From positions 372,001 to 436,000 of the forward strand of contig NZ_LKTM01000001.1 in NCBI RefSeq assembly GCF_001417955.2: 64,000 bases of DNA. The letters are read 5' to 3'. The DNA is from Mycobacterium gordonae (GTDB lineage: Bacteria > Actinomycetota > Actinomycetes > Mycobacteriales > Mycobacteriaceae). The first letter of the stretch is position 1. Every line of letters starts with the position of its first letter. Of this stretch, positions 37,062-44,853 are shown in pieces. The notes beneath the pieces were generated by a model. It was not told where the DNA came from. It did no database searches and saw only the letters and a list, made by a program, of their open reading frames with translations. A program made the translations under genes and the position numbers.

Positions 37062-37184
37062 TCACTGGACGCCGATCGTGACTTCGGTGCACTTGATGAA
37101 CACCGCCGCGGGCTGACCGGCCTCCAGGCCGAGGTCGACCTCGGTGATAGTGCCCTTGAGTTGGTTGCGGGTTGATAGGCGCAT
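37062..37184 (-). CDS. Shortened molbindin (TOBE/Mop) protein, 40 aa
   Basis: A 40-codon gene. It opens MRLSTRNQLKGTITEVDLG, the classic start of Mop/molbindin proteins that bind molybdate or tungstate, then jumps to GLEAGQPAAVFIKCTEVTIG, which matches the end of the domain. The usual middle strand block (about 28 residues) is missing, with the frame intact. It lies directly upstream of the alcohol dehydrogenase and may share its transcript. A single half-domain could not form the usual fold alone, so it is either a decaying copy or a minimal peptide. No molybdate transporter is nearby. Confidence 0.6.
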   Translation of the reverse strand: MRLSTRNQLKGTITEVDLGLEAGQPAAVFIKCTEVTIGVQ

Positions 37185-37309
37185 CGTTGGAGCGTAGCCC
37201 CGTGCCGCGATCGAGTGTGCGGGCACGGCTTCGGGTGTGTGTCTACCGCGGGATCTACGCGGTTTCAGCGCAATAGGCGCATACTCGAATCCGCTGGTGC
37301 ACAGGTGAA

Positions 37310-37915
37310 CTAGTGTCGCGGCCCGAGCAGGGCAACGGACGCGTCAACGGCCGGTTCGACGATGCTTCGCACCGGCCGGCCGTCCTCGACCGCCAGCGCC
37401 ACCAGTTCCCGCAGGCCGCCCACCAGGATCACCGCCAGCGGGACGGTCAGGGGCGGGAGATCAGCGCGCCGGAAACCCGGGCTGCCACTGAGATTGACCA
37501 GCAGGCCGGTGAGCAGCTCGAGACCTTGGCGCTGAACCGGGCGGGCGTAATCGCCCAGCGAGGGCAGCTCGCGGATCCAGCTCAGCGTGATGGCCGGCCG
37601 GGATTCGATGTTGCCGACGTAGCCCTCGACGGCCTGGCGGATCTGCTGGTGCCAGTCGGCCTCGGGGTCGACCGCTACCCGGATGTCTTCGGCCATGATC
37701 TCGATCTCGGCGCGCAGCAGGTCCAGGAAACACTGTTCCTTGCTGGCGAAGTGGTCGTAGAACGTGCGTTTGGAGGTGCGGGCGTGGCGGACGATGTCGG
37801 CGACCGTCGTGGCCCGGTAGCCGCGCTCGCCGATCGACGCGGCGAGGCCGTCGAGCAGTCGCAGCCGGAACGGATCGGGTTGCGCCGCAACCGCGTCATC
37901 AGCCACTGCCGTCAC
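37310..37915 (-). CDS. TetR-family regulator (Rv0135c-like)
   Basis: 201-aa TetR protein. DNA-binding domain GYRATTVADIVRHARTSKRTFYDHFASKEQCFLDLL (about 33-68), then an alpha-helical ligand domain. Divergent from cyp138; two identical operators lie between the two genes. It corresponds to Rv0135c. Most likely controls the P450 and itself in response to its substrate. Confidence 0.9.
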   Translation of the reverse strand: MTAVADDAVAAQPDPFRLRLLDGLAASIGERGYRATTVADIVRHARTSKRTFYDHFASKEQCFLDLLRAEIEIMAEDIRVAVDPEADWHQQIRQAVEGYVGNIESRPAITLSWIRELPSLGDYARPVQRQGLELLTGLLVNLSGSPGFRRADLPPLTVPLAVILVGGLRELVALAVEDGRPVRSIVEPAVDASVALLGPRH

Positions 37916-37941
37916 GATCGGGCCCTTCGCTTGTCAGGTTT

Positions 37942-37957
37942 GGTACCACAGAGTACC
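37942..37957. promoter_or_regulatory. Operator 1, GGTAC-N6-GTACC
   Basis: Perfect palindrome GGTAC-CACAGA-GTACC, 27 bp upstream of the TetR start. It is identical in arms and spacing to the site 33 bp away. Confidence 0.7.
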
Positions 37958-37974
37958 GTACAGGGAAAGCCTTT

Positions 37975-37990
37975 GGTACACCGCAGTACC
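37975..37990. promoter_or_regulatory. Operator 2, GGTAC-N6-GTACC
   Basis: Perfect palindrome GGTAC-ACCGCA-GTACC. The centre-to-centre distance to operator 1 is 33 bp, about three helical turns, so two TetR dimers would bind on the same DNA face. It lies 41 bp before the cyp138 GTG. Confidence 0.7.
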
Positions 37991-38031
37991 ACCCCTGATC
38001 GAGGGGGCAGAACGTAGGGAGTAACACCTCC

Positions 38032-39375
38032 GTGAGCCAAGCCATCGACGCGCCCGCCGTGCCCGAAGTCAAGCTGCCGCCGTCCACCCACATCCCAAAG
38101 CTGTTCCAGGGCCTCATCTTCGCGTTCTCCCGCAAGGGAATGATGCGACGCCTGACCGCCCGATACGGCTCCGCGGTCACCATGCACATCCCCATGTACG
38201 GCCACATGGTGATGGTGTCGGATCCGCAGCTGGCCAAGCAGGTGTTCACCACCAGCCCGGACGAGCTGGGCAACATACAGCCCAATCTGAGCCGGATGTT
38301 CGGATCCGGGTCGGTGTTCGGGCTGGAAGGTGACGACCATCGCCGCCGGCGCCGGTTGCTGGCGCCGCCGTTCCACGGCAAGAGCATGAAGAACTACGAG
38401 ACGATCATCGAGGAGGAGACCCTGCGCGAGAGTGCCGGGTGGCCCGAGGGGCAGTCGTTCGCGACGTTGCCGTCGATGATGCACATCACGCTGAATGCCA
38501 TCCTGCGTGCGGTGTTCGGCGCCGAGGGTGCCGAACTCGACGAGCTGCGCCGGATCATTCCGCCGTGGGTCACGCTGGGCTCCCGTCTGGCGGCGGTGCC
38601 CAAACCCAAGCGGGATTACGGCCGGTTGAGCCCGTGGGGCAGGCTGTCCGAATTCCGGCGCCAGTACGACCTGGTCATCGACAAGCTGATCGACCGCGAG
38701 CGGTCGGACCCGAACTTCGCCGACCGCAACGACGTCCTCGCGTTGATGCTGCGCAGCACGTACGACGATGGTTCGGTCATGTCGCGCAAGGACATTGGCG
38801 ACGAACTGCTCGCGCTGCTGGCAGCCGGACACGAAACCACCGCCTCTACGCTGGCCTGGGCCTTCGAGCGGATCACCCGCCACCCCACGCTGCTGGCCGA
38901 CCTGGTCGAAGAGGCCGATAACGGCGGCAGCGAGCTTCGGCAGGCGACGATTCTGGAAGTTCAGCGCGCCCGTACCGTCATCGACCTCGCCGGACGGCAC
39001 GTATACCCGCAGACCTACCGACTCGGCGAGTGGGTGATACCCCGCGGGTATTCGATCATCGTCAACATCGGCCGGATACACGACAACCCGGACGTGTTCC
39101 CGCATCCCGAGCGCTTCGACCCGCAGCGCTATATTGGCGGCAAGCCGTCGGCCTTCGCGTGGATACCGTTCGGCGGCGGCACCCGCCGTTGCGTGGGAGC
39201 CGCGTTCGCCAACATGGAGATGGACGTGGTGCTGCGAACGGTGTTGCGTCAGTTCGTCGTTGAGCCCACCACTGCCCCGGACGAGCGGTGGCACGGCCGG
39301 GGCGTGGCGTTCGTCCCCAAAGACGGCGGCCGGATTGTGGTGCGGCGCCGCACAACTCAAGGGCCTACTGACTAG
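38032..39375 (+). CDS. cyp138: Cytochrome P450 CYP138
   Basis: P450 monooxygenase, 447 aa, corresponding to Rv0136. I-helix oxygen-binding motif AGHETT, ExxR-type motif in LEVQRAR, PERF-type [12 protein letters not shown] and heme loop [14 protein letters not shown] with the axial Cys. The N-terminus lacks a membrane anchor, as usual in bacteria. GTG start. The last 11 bp overlap the convergent msrA. No ferredoxin gene adjoins it. Substrate unknown. Confidence 0.94.
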   Translation: MSQAIDAPAVPEVKLPPSTHIPKLFQGLIFAFSRKGMMRRLTARYGSAVTMHIPMYGHMVMVSDPQLAKQVFTTSPDELGNIQPNLSRMFGSGSVFGLEGDDHRRRRRLLAPPFHGKSMKNYETIIEEETLRESAGWPEGQSFATLPSMMHITLNAILRAVFGAEGAELDELRRIIPPWVTLGSRLAAVPKPKRDYGRLSPWGRLSEFRRQYDLVIDKLIDRERSDPNFADRNDVLALMLRSTYDDGSVMSRKDIGDELLALLAAGHETTASTLAWAFERITRHPTLLADLVEEADNGGSELRQATILEVQRARTVIDLAGRHVYPQTYRLGEWVIPRGYSIIVNIGRIHDNPDVFPHPERFDPQRYIGGKPSAFAWIPFGGGTRRCVGAAFANMEMDVVLRTVLRQFVVEPTTAPDERWHGRGVAFVPKDGGRIVVRRRTTQGPTD

Positions 39376-39880
39376 CGGAGGCCCGTCGCGGCAGCTTCCA
39401 GCCCGGCCGCACGTAGTGGCAGGTGTACCCGTTCGGGTAACGCAGCAGGTAGTCCTGGTGCTCGGGCTCGGCCTCCCAGAAATCGCCCGCCGGGCTGACC
39501 TCGGTCACCACCTTGCCGGGCCACAGGCCGGACGCCTCGACGTCGGCGATGGTGTCCAGCGCCACCCGCTTCTGCTCGTCGTCGACGTAGAAGATGGCCG
39601 AGCGATAACTCATGCCGCGGTCGTTGCCCTGGCGGTTCTTCGTGGTCGGGTCGTGGATCTGGAAGAAGAACTCCAGCAGAGTGCGGAAGTCGGTGGCCGA
39701 CGGGTCGAACACGATCTCGACGGCCTCGGCATGTGTGCCGTGGTTGCGGTAGGTGGCGTTGGGTACGTCGCCGCCGCTGTAGCCGACCCGCGTGCTGATC
39801 ACTCCCGGCTGCCGCCGGATCAGGTCCTGCATTCCCCAGAAGCAGCCACCGGCGAGGATGGCTTTCTGCGTGCTCGTCAT
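39365..39880 (-). CDS. msrA: Peptide methionine-S-sulfoxide reductase MsrA
   Basis: Repairs methionine-S-sulfoxide in proteins, 171 aa, corresponding to Rv0137c. Catalytic Cys13 in [13 protein letters not shown]; substrate-pocket Glu in [11 protein letters not shown]; recycling Cys near the C-terminus in [12 protein letters not shown]. The ATG at 39880 has AGGAGG 6 nt upstream, whereas the frame extends 12 codons further without a site. The C-terminal codons overlap cyp138. Confidence 0.95.
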   Translation of the reverse strand: MTSTQKAILAGGCFWGMQDLIRRQPGVISTRVGYSGGDVPNATYRNHGTHAEAVEIVFDPSATDFRTLLEFFFQIHDPTTKNRQGNDRGMSYRSAIFYVDDEQKRVALDTIADVEASGLWPGKVVTEVSPAGDFWEAEPEHQDYLLRYPNGYTCHYVRPGWKLPRRASASQ

Positions 39881-39961
39881 TGCTGTCCTCCTAACCGGCC
39901 CGGGCCGGCAGCTCAAGCTCAGGCACCCAGGCTACACTCCGCCCGTGAGGTGTAACGGCTC

Positions 39962-40468
39962 GTGAGCGGCCCGGAATTCCCCAAAAGTGAACTGGCGGCA
40001 GCCTTCGCGCAGTTCGAGCAGACCGTGGCCAGAGCGGCCGAAACGCACGATTGGGACGCCTGGGTGCAGCACTACACGCCCGACGTCGAGTACATCGAGC
40101 ACGCGGCGGGCACCATGCACGGGCGTGACGAGGTGCGCACCTGGATCAAGCGCACGATGACCAGCTTCCCGGGCAGCCACATGGTGGAGTTCCCGTCGCT
40201 GTGGTCGGTCATCGACGAGCCCACCGGGCGCATCATCATGGAGCTCGACAACCCGATGCGCGATCCAGGCGACGGCAGCGTCATCACCGCGACGAACATC
40301 TCGATCATCACCTATGCCGGCGACGGCCTGTGGCGCCGCCAGGAGGATATCTACAACCCGCTGCGCTTCGTGCAGGCCGCGTTGAAGTGGTGCCGCAAGG
40401 CCCAGGAGTTCGGCAACCTGGACGACGACGCTGCGGCCTTTCTCAAGCAGTACGGGGGTGCGCAGTGA
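39962..40468 (+). CDS. SnoaL/NTF2-like protein (Rv0138-like)
   Basis: 168-aa nuclear-transport-factor-2 fold protein. The cone-shaped pocket begins VARAAETHDWDAWVQHYTPDVEYIEHAAGTMHGRDEVRTWIKRTM, with further strands IIMELDNPM and SVITATNISIITYAGDGLWRRQEDIYNP. Such proteins act as isomerases, hydratases or hydrolases on small polycyclic or lipid substrates. GTG start. Its stop overlaps the next gene's start (GTGA), pairing it with an NAD-dependent epimerase-like enzyme. Confidence 0.83.
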   Translation: MSGPEFPKSELAAAFAQFEQTVARAAETHDWDAWVQHYTPDVEYIEHAAGTMHGRDEVRTWIKRTMTSFPGSHMVEFPSLWSVIDEPTGRIIMELDNPMRDPGDGSVITATNISIITYAGDGLWRRQEDIYNPLRFVQAALKWCRKAQEFGNLDDDAAAFLKQYGGAQ

Positions 40469-41481
40469 GCGGGCGGCCGAAACTGGTGATCGGCGCCAAC
40501 GGGTTCCTCGGTTCGCACGTCACCCGGCTGCTGGTCGAGGACGGTCACGACGTGCGGGTGATGGTGCGCCCAAATGCCAACACCCGCTCGATCGATGACC
40601 TGCCGGTCACCCGCTTTCACGGCGACGTCTTCGACACCGCCACCGTGCGCGAAGCGATGGATGGTTGCGACGACGTCTATTACTGCGTTGTGGACACCCG
40701 CGCCTGGCTGCGTGACCCGGCGCCCCTGTTCCGCACCAACGTCGACGGGTTGCGCAACGTCCTTGACGTAGCGAAAGACCCTGAGTTGCACCGATTCGTG
40801 TTCACCAGCACCTACGCATCGGTGGATCGCAGGCACGGGCACGTCGCCACCGAAGCCGACCGGATCGGCGACCGTAAGGTCACCCCCTACGTCCAGTCCC
40901 GGGTGCAGGCCGAGGACCTGGTGATGCGCTACGTCGCCGACTTCGGTTTGCCGGCGGTCGCGATGTGCGTCTCCACCACCTATGGCAGCGGTGACTGGGG
41001 CCGCACCCCGCACGGCGCGTTCATCGCCGGCGCGGTCTTCGGCAAGTTGCCGTTCCTGATGAGCGGTATCCAGCTGGAGGTGGTGGGCGTCGACGATGCC
41101 GCCCGGGCCATGATCCTGGCCGCCGAGCGCGGCCGTAACGGGGAGAAGTACCTGATCTCCGAGCGCATGATCCCGTTGACCGACGTGGTGCGGATCGCGG
41201 CCGACGAGGCCGGGGTCGCACCGCCACGGCGGTCGATCCCGGTGCCCGTGCTCTGTGCGCTGGGCGCCCTGGGCAGCCTGCGGGCCCGGCTGACCGGCAA
41301 GGACGCCGAACTCAGCCTGGACTCGGTGCGGATGATGCGCGCCGAAGCCCCGGTCGACCACAGCAAGGCGGTCCGCGAGCTGGGCTGGAAACCGCGGCCG
41401 GTGGAGGAGTCGATCCGCGAGGCGGCCCGCTTCTGGGCCGGCATGCGAAAGGCTGCGAAGAAGGCTGTCGCACCCGAATAG
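40465..41481 (+). CDS. NAD-dependent epimerase/dehydratase (extended SDR, Rv0139-like)
   Basis: Extended SDR, 338 aa. Rossmann motif GANGFLGSHVTRLL at the N-terminus; FTSTYASVD supplies the Ser/Thr; the usual YxxxK is replaced by YVQSRVQAE, with Arg where Lys is expected. C-terminal substrate lobe with HSKAVRELGWKPRPVEESI. It resembles dihydroflavonol reductase or 3-beta-HSD-like proteins. It is coupled to the SnoaL-like gene by GTGA and lies 10 bp before a methyltransferase gene. The Lys-to-Arg change could lower or alter activity. Confidence 0.85.
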   Translation: MSGRPKLVIGANGFLGSHVTRLLVEDGHDVRVMVRPNANTRSIDDLPVTRFHGDVFDTATVREAMDGCDDVYYCVVDTRAWLRDPAPLFRTNVDGLRNVLDVAKDPELHRFVFTSTYASVDRRHGHVATEADRIGDRKVTPYVQSRVQAEDLVMRYVADFGLPAVAMCVSTTYGSGDWGRTPHGAFIAGAVFGKLPFLMSGIQLEVVGVDDAARAMILAAERGRNGEKYLISERMIPLTDVVRIAADEAGVAPPRRSIPVPVLCALGALGSLRARLTGKDAELSLDSVRMMRAEAPVDHSKAVRELGWKPRPVEESIREAARFWAGMRKAAKKAVAPE

Positions 41482-41491
41482 GCTGGCGACA

Positions 41492-42307
41492 ATGGAACGT
41501 GTTCACGTTGACCTCAACGGGCCACCTCAGACCATGCTCGCGACGCTGTACGCCAAGGCACTCGACGCTGACGCGCCCAAGTCGATCCTGCGCGACGAGT
41601 ACGCCAAGGCCGCGGTGCAGCACATCGATTACGACTGGGCCGCAACGACTATCACCAAGCGGCGGGCACCGTCGGTGGCGGTCCGCAGTGCGCATTTCGA
41701 CAACTGGGCCCGGGAGTTCCTGGCCGCACACCCCGAGGCGACCGTGTTGCATGTCGGGTGTGGCCTGGACGCCCGGGTGTTCCGGCTCGACCCTGGGCCC
41801 GGGGTGCGCTGGTATGACATCGACTACCCGGAGGTGATCTCGCTACGCGAGCGGGTGTACCCCGCGCGCGAGAACTGCCGCACCGTCGCGGCTTCGGTGA
41901 CCGACCCGCAGTGGCTGGCCGACCTACCGGCCGACCGTCCCACCCTGTTCCTCGGCGAGGGGCTGACGATGTACCTGACCAAGGACGCCGGTCTGGCGTT
42001 GCTGCGCCGGGTGGTCGACCGATTCCCCTCCGGTGAACTGCAATTCGACGCCTTCAATACATTCGGCATCCGCACCCAGGTGATCAACTCCGTCGTTCGC
42101 CGCTCGGGATCGACCTTGTACTGGGGGATCGACCGGCCGTCCGACATCCTCGACGAGGTGCCTGGCACGCGGCTGGTGGCCTGGGAATCGGTGTTCGACA
42201 GCGAGACGTTCGCACTCGTACCCCCCGCCGTGCGGTGGATGGGCCGGGTGATGGCGCGGGTGCCGGCGCTGCGGAACATGGCGCAGTACCACCGCTACGC
42301 CTTTTGA
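41492..42307 (+). CDS. SAM-dependent methyltransferase (LCMT family)
   Basis: 271-aa class I methyltransferase related to the leucine carboxyl methyltransferase family. SAM motif VLHVGCGLDARVFRLDPGPGVRWYDIDYPEVI, then LFLGEGLTMYL. It is distinct from the three TIGR00027-type proteins at 48-51 kb: its SAM loop reads HVGCGLDARVFRL where they have [14 protein letters not shown]37Rv does not have it at this place as I recall. It follows the epimerase gene by 10 bp and may be part of that transcript. Acceptor unknown, possibly polyketide- or carboxylate-like. Confidence 0.85.
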   Translation: MERVHVDLNGPPQTMLATLYAKALDADAPKSILRDEYAKAAVQHIDYDWAATTITKRRAPSVAVRSAHFDNWAREFLAAHPEATVLHVGCGLDARVFRLDPGPGVRWYDIDYPEVISLRERVYPARENCRTVAASVTDPQWLADLPADRPTLFLGEGLTMYLTKDAGLALLRRVVDRFPSGELQFDAFNTFGIRTQVINSVVRRSGSTLYWGIDRPSDILDEVPGTRLVAWESVFDSETFALVPPAVRWMGRVMARVPALRNMAQYHRYAF

Positions 42308-42346
42308 AAACGGGAATGTGGGCGGCCCGAATGCGTTGAACGTCTC

Positions 42347-42721
42347 ATGAGCCATCCGGAAATCAAGGAACCCAACGCGGGTCACCCGATCACGATCGAG
42401 CCGACGCAGGGGCGGGTCCAGGTCCATGTCAACGGCGAGCTGGTCGCGGACAGCACCGCGGCCCTGGGTCTGCAGGAGGCCAGTTTGCCTCTGGTGCAGT
42501 ACATTCCACTGGCCGACGTGGTGCAAGAGCGGCTCACGCGGACCGACACCAGTAGCTACTGCCCGTTCAAGGGCGAGGCCAGCTACTACAGCGTGACGAC
42601 CTCGGCCGGTGACACCGCCAAAGACGTCATCTGGACCTACGAGCAGCCCTACCCCGCGGTCGCCGCGATCGCCGGGCACGTCGCGTTCTATCCGAACAAA
42701 GCCGAGATCACGGTCGGTTAA
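42347..42721 (+). CDS. DUF427 domain protein (Rv0140-like)
   Basis: 124-aa DUF427 protein. The family core is VQVHVNGELVADS, then YCPFKGEASYYSVT and WTYEQPYPAVAAIAGHVAFYPNKAEI. Small beta-barrel fold, no known activity. ATG start 39 bp after the methyltransferase. A second, shorter DUF427 protein is encoded at 55.2 kb. Confidence 0.88.
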   Translation: MSHPEIKEPNAGHPITIEPTQGRVQVHVNGELVADSTAALGLQEASLPLVQYIPLADVVQERLTRTDTSSYCPFKGEASYYSVTTSAGDTAKDVIWTYEQPYPAVAAIAGHVAFYPNKAEITVG

Positions 42722-42782
42722 GAGGCGCATTTGGATGACGGCGACCCGCTGCGCCCGGCTCCGCCGCGCTTGCGATCGCCGT

Positions 42783-43166
42783 TCAGGGAAACACCCGGGC
42801 CAGCGCCTGGGTGTCGGTGTACTCGCGAAGCGACACGATCATGCCGTCCCGGGTGTCGAAGATGCAGACGAACGGGCTGTCGTACTCGGTGCCGTCGGCG
42901 GTGGCGCCGTAGACCTGGCCCTCGACCACCACGGTTTCGCCCTCGTTGACACACCGGCGCAGATCGATGTTGATCTCGAAGACCTGCTTGCGCCGTTCGA
43001 CCACGCGGCGCATGGTCTCCTTGTTCCACTCTTCGCGCGTGATGATGGTCCAGTAGGTGAAGTCGTCGCTGAGCAGCTGGAAGCCTTCGTCGAGGTCCCC
43101 GCCCTCGCACATGCTCTGCAGGAACATCCACGCCAGTTCGGCCTGTGGGTCATCAAAAGGCGTCAT
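42783..43166 (-). CDS. SnoaL-like protein (Rv0141c-like)
   Basis: 127-aa NTF2/SnoaL-like protein. Core: ELAWMFLQSMCEGGDLDEGFQLLSDDFTYWTI, then GETVVVEGQVYGATADGTEYDSPFVCIFDTRDGMIVSLREYTDT. The ATG at 43166 is chosen because the protein family begins here; the much longer open frame upstream is antisense to the glycosylase gene. A duplicated 11-bp block creates a three-codon upstream reading frame that ends on this start. Confidence 0.85.
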   Translation of the reverse strand: MTPFDDPQAELAWMFLQSMCEGGDLDEGFQLLSDDFTYWTIITREEWNKETMRRVVERRKQVFEINIDLRRCVNEGETVVVEGQVYGATADGTEYDSPFVCIFDTRDGMIVSLREYTDTQALARVFP

Positions 43167-43180
43167 CACGGCGTCATCAC
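43159..43180 (-). repeat. Tandem 11-bp duplication at a start codon, with mini leader ORF
   Basis: GGCGTCATCAC is present twice in tandem (43159-43169, 43170-43180). On the minus strand this gives two ATGs in different frames. The upstream one (43177) reads Met-Thr-Pro-stop, and its TGA overlaps the real ATG at 43166 as TGATG. The result is a three-codon leader coupled to the SnoaL-like gene. Confidence 0.7.
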
Positions 43181-43263
43181 AAGGCCATCCTGTCTCGCGC
43201 GACAGTTGACGGTCAATTGACACGGCCGTCGGTCGGTGTGCTGCGGTAGGAAGAATCATCGAG

Positions 43264-44175
43264 GTGGAGACCGTCCGAGACGTCACGTTTGCCGGAGCCG
43301 GCGGCTTCGGGCATACGCTGGCGCCGTTACGGCGGGGCCGCGGTGACCCCTGCTTCCGGGCGGGTGGCGACGGCACCATCTGGCGGACCAGCCTGCTGCC
43401 CAGCGGGCCGGTCACCGCGCGGATCAGTCGCGTCGGTCGCGACACCGCCCGCTGCCAGGCCTGGGGAGCCGGGGCGGCGGAGTTCGCGGAGTTGTTTCCG
43501 GCGATGATCGGAGCCGATGACGACGCGTCGGGCTTCCAGCCGCAGGAGCCCACCGTGGCCGCGGCCCACCGCAAGGTGCCGCACCTACGGCTGGGTCGCA
43601 CCGGGCAGGTGCTGGAAGCGCTGATCCCGGCGGTGATCGAGCAGCGGGTGCCGGGCGCCGACGCATTTCGATCGTGGCGGGTGCTGGTGAGAAAGTACGG
43701 CACGCCCGCGCCCGGGCCGGCGCCGGAGGGCATGCGGGTGCTGCCGTCGGCAGACGCGTGGCGGTACATCCCGTCGTGGGAGTTTCACCGCGCCAACGTC
43801 GACCCCGGACGCGCGCAGACGGTGGTGGTGTGTGCCCGGCGGGCGTCGTCGCTGGAACGGCTGGTATCACTGCCGCCGGCTCAGGCGCGGGAGGCGCTGA
43901 TGTCGCTGCCCGGAGTGGGGGTATGGACTGCCGCCGAGACGGCGCAGCGCGCGTTCGGTGACGCCGACGCTCTGTCGGTGGGTGATTACCACGTGTCGAA
44001 GATGATCGGCTGGACGTTGATCGGCCGTCCGCTCGACGACGCCGGCATGCTCGAACTGCTGGAACCCATGCGTCCGCACCGGCACCGGGTGGTCCGGGTG
44101 CTCGAAGCCAGCGGACTGGCCTACGAGCCGCGGCGCGGCCCCCGCCTTCCGGTGCAGCAGATCCACCCGCTCTAA
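43264..44175 (+). CDS. DNA-3-methyladenine glycosylase-like HhH-GPD protein (Rv0142-like)
   Basis: 303-aa base-excision-repair glycosylase-like protein. The helix-hairpin-helix is SLPGVGVWTAAETAQRAFG, followed by the GPD loop DALSVGDYHVSKMIGW, with the catalytic Asp in VGDYHV. An AlkA-like N-terminal domain precedes it. It is GTG-initiated and divergent from the SnoaL-like gene with 97 bp between. Damaged-base specificity cannot be read; alkylated purines are most likely. Confidence 0.85.
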   Translation: METVRDVTFAGAGGFGHTLAPLRRGRGDPCFRAGGDGTIWRTSLLPSGPVTARISRVGRDTARCQAWGAGAAEFAELFPAMIGADDDASGFQPQEPTVAAAHRKVPHLRLGRTGQVLEALIPAVIEQRVPGADAFRSWRVLVRKYGTPAPGPAPEGMRVLPSADAWRYIPSWEFHRANVDPGRAQTVVVCARRASSLERLVSLPPAQAREALMSLPGVGVWTAAETAQRAFGDADALSVGDYHVSKMIGWTLIGRPLDDAGMLELLEPMRPHRHRVVRVLEASGLAYEPRRGPRLPVQQIHPL

Positions 44176-44176
44176 G

Positions 44177-44201
44177 GGTTAGTGCCTGCCTCATCGGGTA
44201 C
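44177..44201 (+). promoter_or_regulatory. SigF-like promoter of dps
   Basis: GGTT (44177-44180), 15-bp spacer, GGGTAC (44196-44201), close to the mycobacterial SigF pattern GTTT/GGTT-N15-17-GGGTAY. The start point would be near 44208, about 36 nt before the ATG. M. smegmatis dps is reported to be SigF/SigH-dependent. The -35 overlaps the stop of the upstream glycosylase gene. Confidence 0.55.
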
Positions 44202-44243
44202 ACGTTCGGCAGGACATCAAGCGAATTCTTTGAGGGGAAATCG

Positions 44244-44786
44244 ATGACGCAGTTCACAATTCCGGGACTCACCGACAAGCAGGGTGCCCGGCTTGCCGAG
44301 ATCCTGCAGCGGCAGCTGAGCACGTACAACGACCTGCACTTGACGTTGAAGCACATTCACTGGAATGTGGTGGGCCCCAACTTCATTGGTGTGCACGAGA
44401 TGATCGACCCGCAGGTCGAGGCGGTGCGCGGCTACGCGGATGACGTCGCCGAACGCATTGCGGCGCTGGGCGCGTCGCCGAAGGGCACGCCGAACGCCAT
44501 CATCAACGACCGGGACTGGGACGACTACTCGGTGGGCCGCGACACGGTTCAGGCCCACCTGGCCGCGCTGGACCTGGTCTACACCGGTGTGATCGAGGAC
44601 ATCCGCAAGGCCATCGACGAGACCGACGAACTCGACCAGGTCACCCAAGATCTGCTGATCGGCCAGGCCGGGCAGCTGGAGAAGTTCCAGTGGTTCGTCC
44701 GGGCACACCTGGAGAGCGCGGGCGGGAAACTCGCCCACGAGGGTGCCAGCAGCGAGAAGAGTGCGGCGGACGCAGCGCGGGGCTGA
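44244..44786 (+). CDS. dps: Dps ferritin-like DNA-binding protein
   Basis: Dodecameric starvation protein, 180 aa. It oxidises and stores iron using H2O2 and compacts DNA. Very close to M. smegmatis Dps1. Ferroxidase ligands His39 (KHIHWNV), His51 (GVHEMIDPQ), Asp66 and Glu70 are all present. The C-terminal tail (about 160-180) is the DNA-binding part in the M. smegmatis protein. RBS TGAGGGGAAA. M. tuberculosis lacks a Dps here, so the gene is an insertion in the conserved order. Likely induced in stationary phase through the SigF-like promoter. Confidence 0.95.
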   Translation: MTQFTIPGLTDKQGARLAEILQRQLSTYNDLHLTLKHIHWNVVGPNFIGVHEMIDPQVEAVRGYADDVAERIAALGASPKGTPNAIINDRDWDDYSVGRDTVQAHLAALDLVYTGVIEDIRKAIDETDELDQVTQDLLIGQAGQLEKFQWFVRAHLESAGGKLAHEGASSEKSAADAARG

Positions 44787-44795
44787 TTGCATGCG

Positions 44796-44853
44796 CCGAG
44801 CGTGAACTCACGGCGCGAAAATCGCGAAAATCGCGCCGTCAGTTCACGTTCGG
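44796..44853. terminator. Bidirectional terminator palindrome between dps and clc
   Basis: Arms 44796-44818 and 44831-44853 pair at 21 of 23 positions (left arm begins CCGAGCGTGAACT and ends GGCGCGA) around an A/T-rich tip, AAATCGCGAAAA. The right arm encodes the last residues and stop of the ClC gene. It is placed between convergent genes and shares left arm and tip with the element at 32127-32183. Confidence 0.65.

Noticed and set aside
37912..39360. Minus-strand open frame (482 codons) over cyp138
   Set aside because: Antisense to the P450, whose heme and I-helix motifs are intact; no motif in the shadow.
43167..43769. Long N-terminal extension of the SnoaL-like gene
   Set aside because: Antisense to the glycosylase gene with no conserved domain; the ATG at 43166 gives the normal size.
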